Origin: BMS3Bbin11 sp034659075
Lineage (GTDB): Bacteria > Pseudomonadota > Gammaproteobacteria > BMS3Bbin11
Reading direction: 5' to 3'
Length of the DNA: 9,390 bases
Assembly: GCA_034659075.1 (NCBI GenBank)
Contig: JAYEGM010000193.1
Coordinates: 1 to 9,390, forward strand
Shown here: in pieces, positions 6,940-9,390 of the stretch
Numbering within the stretch: position 1 is the stretch's first letter
How the letters are laid out: the number at the start of each line of letters is the position of its first letter
Translations under genes and position numbers: made by a program
The notes under the pieces: generated by a model
What the model was told of the DNA's origin: nothing
The model's input: only the letters and a program-made list of their open reading frames with translations
The model's database searches: none

Positions 6940-6984
6940 TGTAATATAGCTTTGCGGCAGCGTCAGCGCCTATACTATATTACA
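6940..6984. promoter_or_regulatory. Perfect 10-bp inverted repeat, candidate operator in a divergent promoter region
   Basis: TGTAATATAG (6940-6949) and its exact complement CTATATTACA (6975-6984) are separated by 25 bp of GC-rich sequence, so the arms are 35 bp apart, a little over three helical turns. They lie between the small gene (minus) and the GT4 gene (plus). The right arm overlaps candidate -10 boxes in both directions, so a protein bound to both arms could control both genes. An RNA stem with this loop would be less natural. No regulator can be named. Confidence 0.45.
6952..6981 (+). promoter_or_regulatory. Candidate promoter for the WaaG-like GT4 gene
   Basis: TATATT (6976-6981) lies 18 bp after TTGCGG (6952-6957), and an overlapping TATACT at 6971-6976 is an alternative -10. 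Either would start transcription 40-46 nt before the ATG at 7029. The -35 is poor (three of six), so the assignment is tentative. Confidence 0.3.
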
Positions 6985-7001
6985 ATTACTAGCACTGCCA
7001 G
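6974..7001 (-). promoter_or_regulatory. Candidate promoter for the small cysteine-containing gene
   Basis: On the minus strand CTGGCA (plus 6996-7001) and TATAGT (plus 6974-6979) are 16 bp apart, matching the -35 at four and the -10 at five of six positions. The -35 is the same hexamer as in the tviB promoter. Transcription would start near 6967, giving a leader of about 63 nt that contains the left arm of the inverted repeat. Confidence 0.35.
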
Positions 7002-7028
7002 CCGTGAGAATATTGGGTTTGCCGTTAA

Positions 7029-8075
7029 ATGAGTAATTTTAAAGCTGAGATTTGTTTCATTCGCAGAAACCGTACGCCCTATGGTGGAGCGGAGAAATAT
7101 CTCGTACGCCTGTCAAATGCGTTGACGGAACAGGGTTATACGCACAGCTTAATCCATTCGCGACTACCCAATTTCCTTCCTTCTTTTTTACGTGCAATGC
7201 TTTTCAACCTGGTTGTTTGCCTGCAGAAAGGTCAACGATTTTATTTCTCGCTTGAACGAATAAGCTGCCCGGATATCTATCGTGCTGGTGATGGTGTTCA
7301 CAAGGAGTTTCTCTTAAGCAAAAAGAAGAGTTTTAATTTGTTGAACCCGGTCTATCTGTTCCTTGAACAGCGCTGTTTCAGGAATGCACGTAAGATTATT
7401 GCCAATTCATTAATGGTAAGGAACGACATCATCCGCCATTACAAGATTGATAGTGGCAAGATTAGCGTGATCTATTCTGGTGTTGAACTCTATATCGATA
7501 ACTCGTTTGCCGGTTCGGTTAGACAGGAGCTGTCTATTGATCCGTCAACTCGAATAATTCTGTTTGTCGGCTCAGGTTTTGCACGCAAAGGTGTATCAGA
7601 GATGTTGCATTTGCTGGAAAAATTAGAGGGTGACTATTTCGCGATTATTGTGGGTAAGGATAAGCATCTTCAGCGGTACGTAGTATTGAGTGAGCAGCTG
7701 GGCTTGGGAGGGAAAGTGAAGTTCGTCGGGCCAGTGAGAGATATCGATCGCTATTATATTGATAGTGATATACTGATGCTGCCTGCTCGTTACGAACCCT
7801 TTAGTAATGTTGTGTTAGAAGCCATGCGTGGTGGTAATGCAGTTATTACGACACGTCAGAATGGTGCGGCTGAAATTCTCCAGGATGAGCTGCTAATGGA
7901 AAACAGTGAAGACGAGAAAATATTATTAGCACTGCGGAAATTGCTGGATCAGTCAGATTACCTGGCACAGATCAAACAACAGAACCTGGACACCGTCAGA
8001 GAGTTTTCGATAGAAAAGAATGCCAGGGAAACTCTAGCTCTGATTGAAGCTACAATGACGGAGTCAGGAAAGTAG
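7029..8075 (+). CDS. GT4 glycosyltransferase, WaaG-like LPS core enzyme
   Basis: The 348-residue GT-B enzyme probably transfers a hexose or hexosamine from a nucleotide sugar to the LPS core at the inner membrane. The N-terminal half has PYGGAEKY (17-24), the acceptor-side loop expected in WaaG relatives, and a distinctive SLERISCPDIYRAGDGVH segment (74-91) seen in core glycosyltransferases. The donor half has YSGVE (149-153), GSGFARKGV (181-189) with R186 and K187 for the diphosphate, VGKDK (208-212), and an intact EX7E motif with E256 and E264 in EPFSNVVLEAM. The ATG at 7029 has no clear Shine-Dalgarno, and I found no in-frame alternative upstream. The gene reads AT-richer than the tviB/tviC pair. 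Its 3' end overlaps the heptosyltransferase gene tail-to-tail by 12 bp. The exact sugar is unknown. Confidence 0.85.
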   Translation: MSNFKAEICFIRRNRTPYGGAEKYLVRLSNALTEQGYTHSLIHSRLPNFLPSFLRAMLFNLVVCLQKGQRFYFSLERISCPDIYRAGDGVHKEFLLSKKKSFNLLNPVYLFLEQRCFRNARKIIANSLMVRNDIIRHYKIDSGKISVIYSGVELYIDNSFAGSVRQELSIDPSTRIILFVGSGFARKGVSEMLHLLEKLEGDYFAIIVGKDKHLQRYVVLSEQLGLGGKVKFVGPVRDIDRYYIDSDILMLPARYEPFSNVVLEAMRGGNAVITTRQNGAAEILQDELLMENSEDEKILLALRKLLDQSDYLAQIKQQNLDTVREFSIEKNARETLALIEATMTESGK

Positions 8076-9155
8076 CTCCTGTACGGCAGAAACGACTTCT
8101 TTGGCATTGATTGCCATCAAGCAATCGCTCATTTTTCCATTACCACAGCCATCCAGGCCGCAGGGGCGGCAGGAGTAATCCTTTGTTAATACAGTGTGCT
8201 GCACTTGCCAGGGCCCCCAGGTTAGTTCATCACTGGGCCCGAATAATGCCACACAGGGTGTGTCCATAGCTGCCGCGATGTGCATGGGTACAGAATCAAG
8301 GCCGATGAAACAATTAGCGTGTTCAATGATTGCGGCCAGTTCTTTAAGACTCAGCTGACCCGCGAGATTTACTAGCGATGGTTCATTCAAGTCCGAGACA
8401 ATTTTCTCAACGATGTCAATCTCAATGGGCTCTGGTGCAGAAGTAAGTATTAACTTATGTCCTTCCTCAACAAGCTTGTTAATGACCTCAGTAAAGCCCT
8501 TTCTCGTCCAGCCCTTGAACATCCAGCGGGAAGTTGGATGGATGACCAGGTAGCCCTGCTGCTTGAGTGTATGCTGAGACAGTATATTCGCTGCACGCCT
8601 GGCCGCATCAGTGCCGGGCATTAGCACCAGACCCCTTTCATCTGCGGCAGGGTAAATACCCAGACGACGCAGGGCATCAAGGTGTATTTCAACCGTGTGG
8701 CGTGGTTTTTCCGGGATTCGATAGGTATGAGTGAAACTATTTTTCCACCAGCGGCCGCGTTTGCCAGGATAAGATTGGGCAACTGAATAGCCGGGTTTCA
8801 GTCTTCTAACCAGGCGCGCACCGCGGGCGTGCTCGGTGAGGTGTATGATCAGGTCATATTCACGCTGGCGCAGGGTATTCAGCAGCTGCCGCTCCTGTTG
8901 CCACTGTGTTTTTATCCCCTGTTTTTTCCAGTTCCGGTCGATACAATGGACCTGGCTGATTGCTGGATGCCCGGTTAGCATCGGTGCCGTTTCAGCATAG
9001 ACCAGCGCATCGATTTCGACATCAGGGATAGCCTGCGCCAGAACACTGAAGACCGGAGATGTCAGCAGCACATCACCAAAATGGCGTAACTTGATCACCA
9101 GCACGCGACGAACCGTGGTCAGATCGATCGCATCAGGCAGGTAGGATTCTTTCAT
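8064..9155 (-). CDS. waaQ: LPS heptosyltransferase, WaaQ/heptosyltransferase III-like (GT9)
   Basis: This 363-residue GT9 enzyme should transfer heptose from ADP-heptose to the inner core. The first half holds IKLRHFGDVLLTSPVF (21-36), where D28 corresponds to the proposed catalytic aspartate of heptosyltransferases. The second half holds HPTSRWMFKGW (206-216) and GLDSVPMHIAAAM (285-297) with D286 and H292, then FGPSDELTWGPW (305-316), the ADP-heptose site. The tail carries four cysteines (C329, C332, C337, C345), as in many non-enteric heptosyltransferase III sequences. Type III is preferred to WaaC or WaaF because of this tail and the conserved KTQWQQ region, but the linkage is not proven. 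The start is the only reasonable ATG before the first strand. It lacks a Shine-Dalgarno and follows a heptamer repeat array that ends 8 bp upstream, so expression may depend on readthrough from the upstream gene. Confidence 0.88.
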   Translation of the reverse strand: MKESYLPDAIDLTTVRRVLVIKLRHFGDVLLTSPVFSVLAQAIPDVEIDALVYAETAPMLTGHPAISQVHCIDRNWKKQGIKTQWQQERQLLNTLRQREYDLIIHLTEHARGARLVRRLKPGYSVAQSYPGKRGRWWKNSFTHTYRIPEKPRHTVEIHLDALRRLGIYPAADERGLVLMPGTDAARRAANILSQHTLKQQGYLVIHPTSRWMFKGWTRKGFTEVINKLVEEGHKLILTSAPEPIEIDIVEKIVSDLNEPSLVNLAGQLSLKELAAIIEHANCFIGLDSVPMHIAAAMDTPCVALFGPSDELTWGPWQVQHTVLTKDYSCRPCGLDGCGNGKMSDCLMAINAKEVVSAVQELLS

Positions 9156-9163
9156 TTAAAATG

Positions 9164-9233
9164 TTTTCAGTTTCAGGTTTCAGGTTTCAGGTTTCAGGTT
9201 CCAAGTTTCAGGTTTCAGGTTCCAAGTTTCAGG
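9164..9233. repeat. Heptamer tandem array A (TTTCAGG unit)
   Basis: Ten 7-bp units run without a register slip: one degenerate unit (TTTTCAG, 9164-9170), then seven exact TTTCAGG copies and two TTCCAAG variants (9199-9205 and 9220-9226). The two variant units are identical at all three differing positions, so a higher-order unit (TTTCAGG TTTCAGG TTCCAAG) was probably duplicated. The array lies in the leader of the heptosyltransferase gene. It resembles in style the short heptameric repeats (STRR) described from cyanobacteria, without implying relationship. Confidence 0.95.
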
Positions 9234-9256
9234 ACAATAAATTCTACGATTTTGAT

Positions 9257-9310
9257 TTTCCTTTCCCCTTTCCCCTTTCCCCTTTCCCCTTTCCCTTTTA
9301 ACCTTTCCCC
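9257..9310. repeat. Heptamer tandem array B (TTTCCCC unit)
   Basis: After a short TTTCC, seven 7-bp units run in register from 9262: four exact TTTCCCC, then TTTCCCT, TTTAACC and a final exact TTTCCCC at 9304-9310. The strand is strongly purine/pyrimidine biased (GGGGAAA on the minus strand). The array reaches into the 3' end of the upstream gene, whose TAA comes from the TTTAACC unit. A 28-bp gap, exactly four heptamers, separates it from array A. Confidence 0.95.
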
Positions 9311-9390
9311 TGGTCTTGCTCCTGCATCTTCGCCCATTTTGCTTCCCATTCATAAGCCGTTCGGCAAATAATTTCCAGATCCTGATAGCG
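9298..9390 (-). CDS. 3' end of an unidentified gene (partial, C-terminal 30 residues)
   Basis: The minus strand is open from the window edge to a TAA at 9298-9300 and encodes 30 residues, beginning RYQDLEIICRTAYEWEAKWA and ending EQDQGKG. The Trp/Tyr-rich, charged stretch has the composition of a real amphipathic C-terminal helix. The last codons (QGKG and stop) are made of heptamer-array sequence, so the natural C-terminus may have been altered by the repeat. The gene runs in the same direction as the heptosyltransferase gene 142 bp downstream and may be co-transcribed with it. I cannot assign a family from this tail. Confidence 0.6.
   Translation of the reverse strand, partial: RYQDLEIICRTAYEWEAKWAKMQEQDQGKG

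Noticed and set aside
6927..7016. Outer inverted repeat CCAATATT / AATATTGG flanking the second divergent gap
   Set aside because: Six of its eight bases are the self-complementary AATATT, its centre does not coincide with the 10-bp repeat, and AT-rich gaps yield such pairs easily.
9164..9310. CRISPR-like array
   Set aside because: The units are 7 bp with no unique spacers, and no cas gene is present. This is a simple tandem repeat.
1..9390. A novel defence or mobile system
   Set aside because: Every gene that can be recognised belongs to envelope polysaccharide synthesis; no nuclease, helicase, reverse transcriptase, integrase, transposase or toxin-antitoxin signature was seen.

Overview
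The window reads as a cell-envelope polysaccharide region of a Gram-negative bacterium, most likely a gammaproteobacterium. It combines an O-antigen ligase (WaaL type), a heptosyltransferase of the WaaQ type, a TviB/TviC-like (WbpO/WbpP-like) UDP-hexosaminuronate pair, two GT4 glycosyltransferases and an ArnT-like membrane glycosyltransferase. The species cannot be named. The genes at both edges are cut by the window.

Layout. From about 4032 down to 1 the minus strand carries a tightly packed run: a GT4 glycosyltransferase (2932-4032), waaL (1712-2935), an ArnT/PMT-like 13-TM glycosyltransferase (51-1712), and probably the first codons of one more gene (1-37). The junctions are ATGA and TAATG overlaps, so translation is likely coupled. 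A 209-bp divergent intergenic region holds a good sigma-70 promoter with an extended -10 facing right. It drives the coupled pair tviB (4242-5516) and tviC/wbpP (5516-6541), which should make UDP-GalNAcA (or UDP-GlcNAcA) from UDP-GlcNAc. A small uncharacterised cysteine-containing protein (6610-6903, minus) follows. A second divergent region (6904-7028) contains a perfect 10-bp inverted repeat and leads to a WaaG-like GT4 enzyme (7029-8075, plus). This ends tail-to-tail, overlapping by 12 bp, with a WaaQ-like heptosyltransferase (8064-9155, minus). Upstream of that gene lie two different 7-bp tandem-repeat arrays in the same 7-bp register, and then the 3' end of an unidentified gene (9298-9390, minus) whose stop codon lies inside the second array.

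How the parts fit: TviB and TviC supply an activated uronic sugar. The two GT4 enzymes and the heptosyltransferase build LPS core or O-chain on the cytoplasmic face. WaaL joins lipid-linked O-chain to lipid A-core in the periplasm, and the ArnT-like protein transfers a sugar from a polyprenyl-phosphate donor on the periplasmic side.

No stretch over 300 bp lacks a gene. I see no tRNA, rRNA, transposase, CRISPR or defence system. The gene content is ordinary LPS biosynthesis. The unusual points are small-scale: the paired heptamer arrays that reach into a gene's stop codon, an in-phase A_AAA_AAC slippery heptamer at the waaL/ArnT-like junction that would fuse the two proteins on a -1 shift, the inverted repeat in the second divergent region, and alternating complementary hexamers at the 3' end of the small gene.
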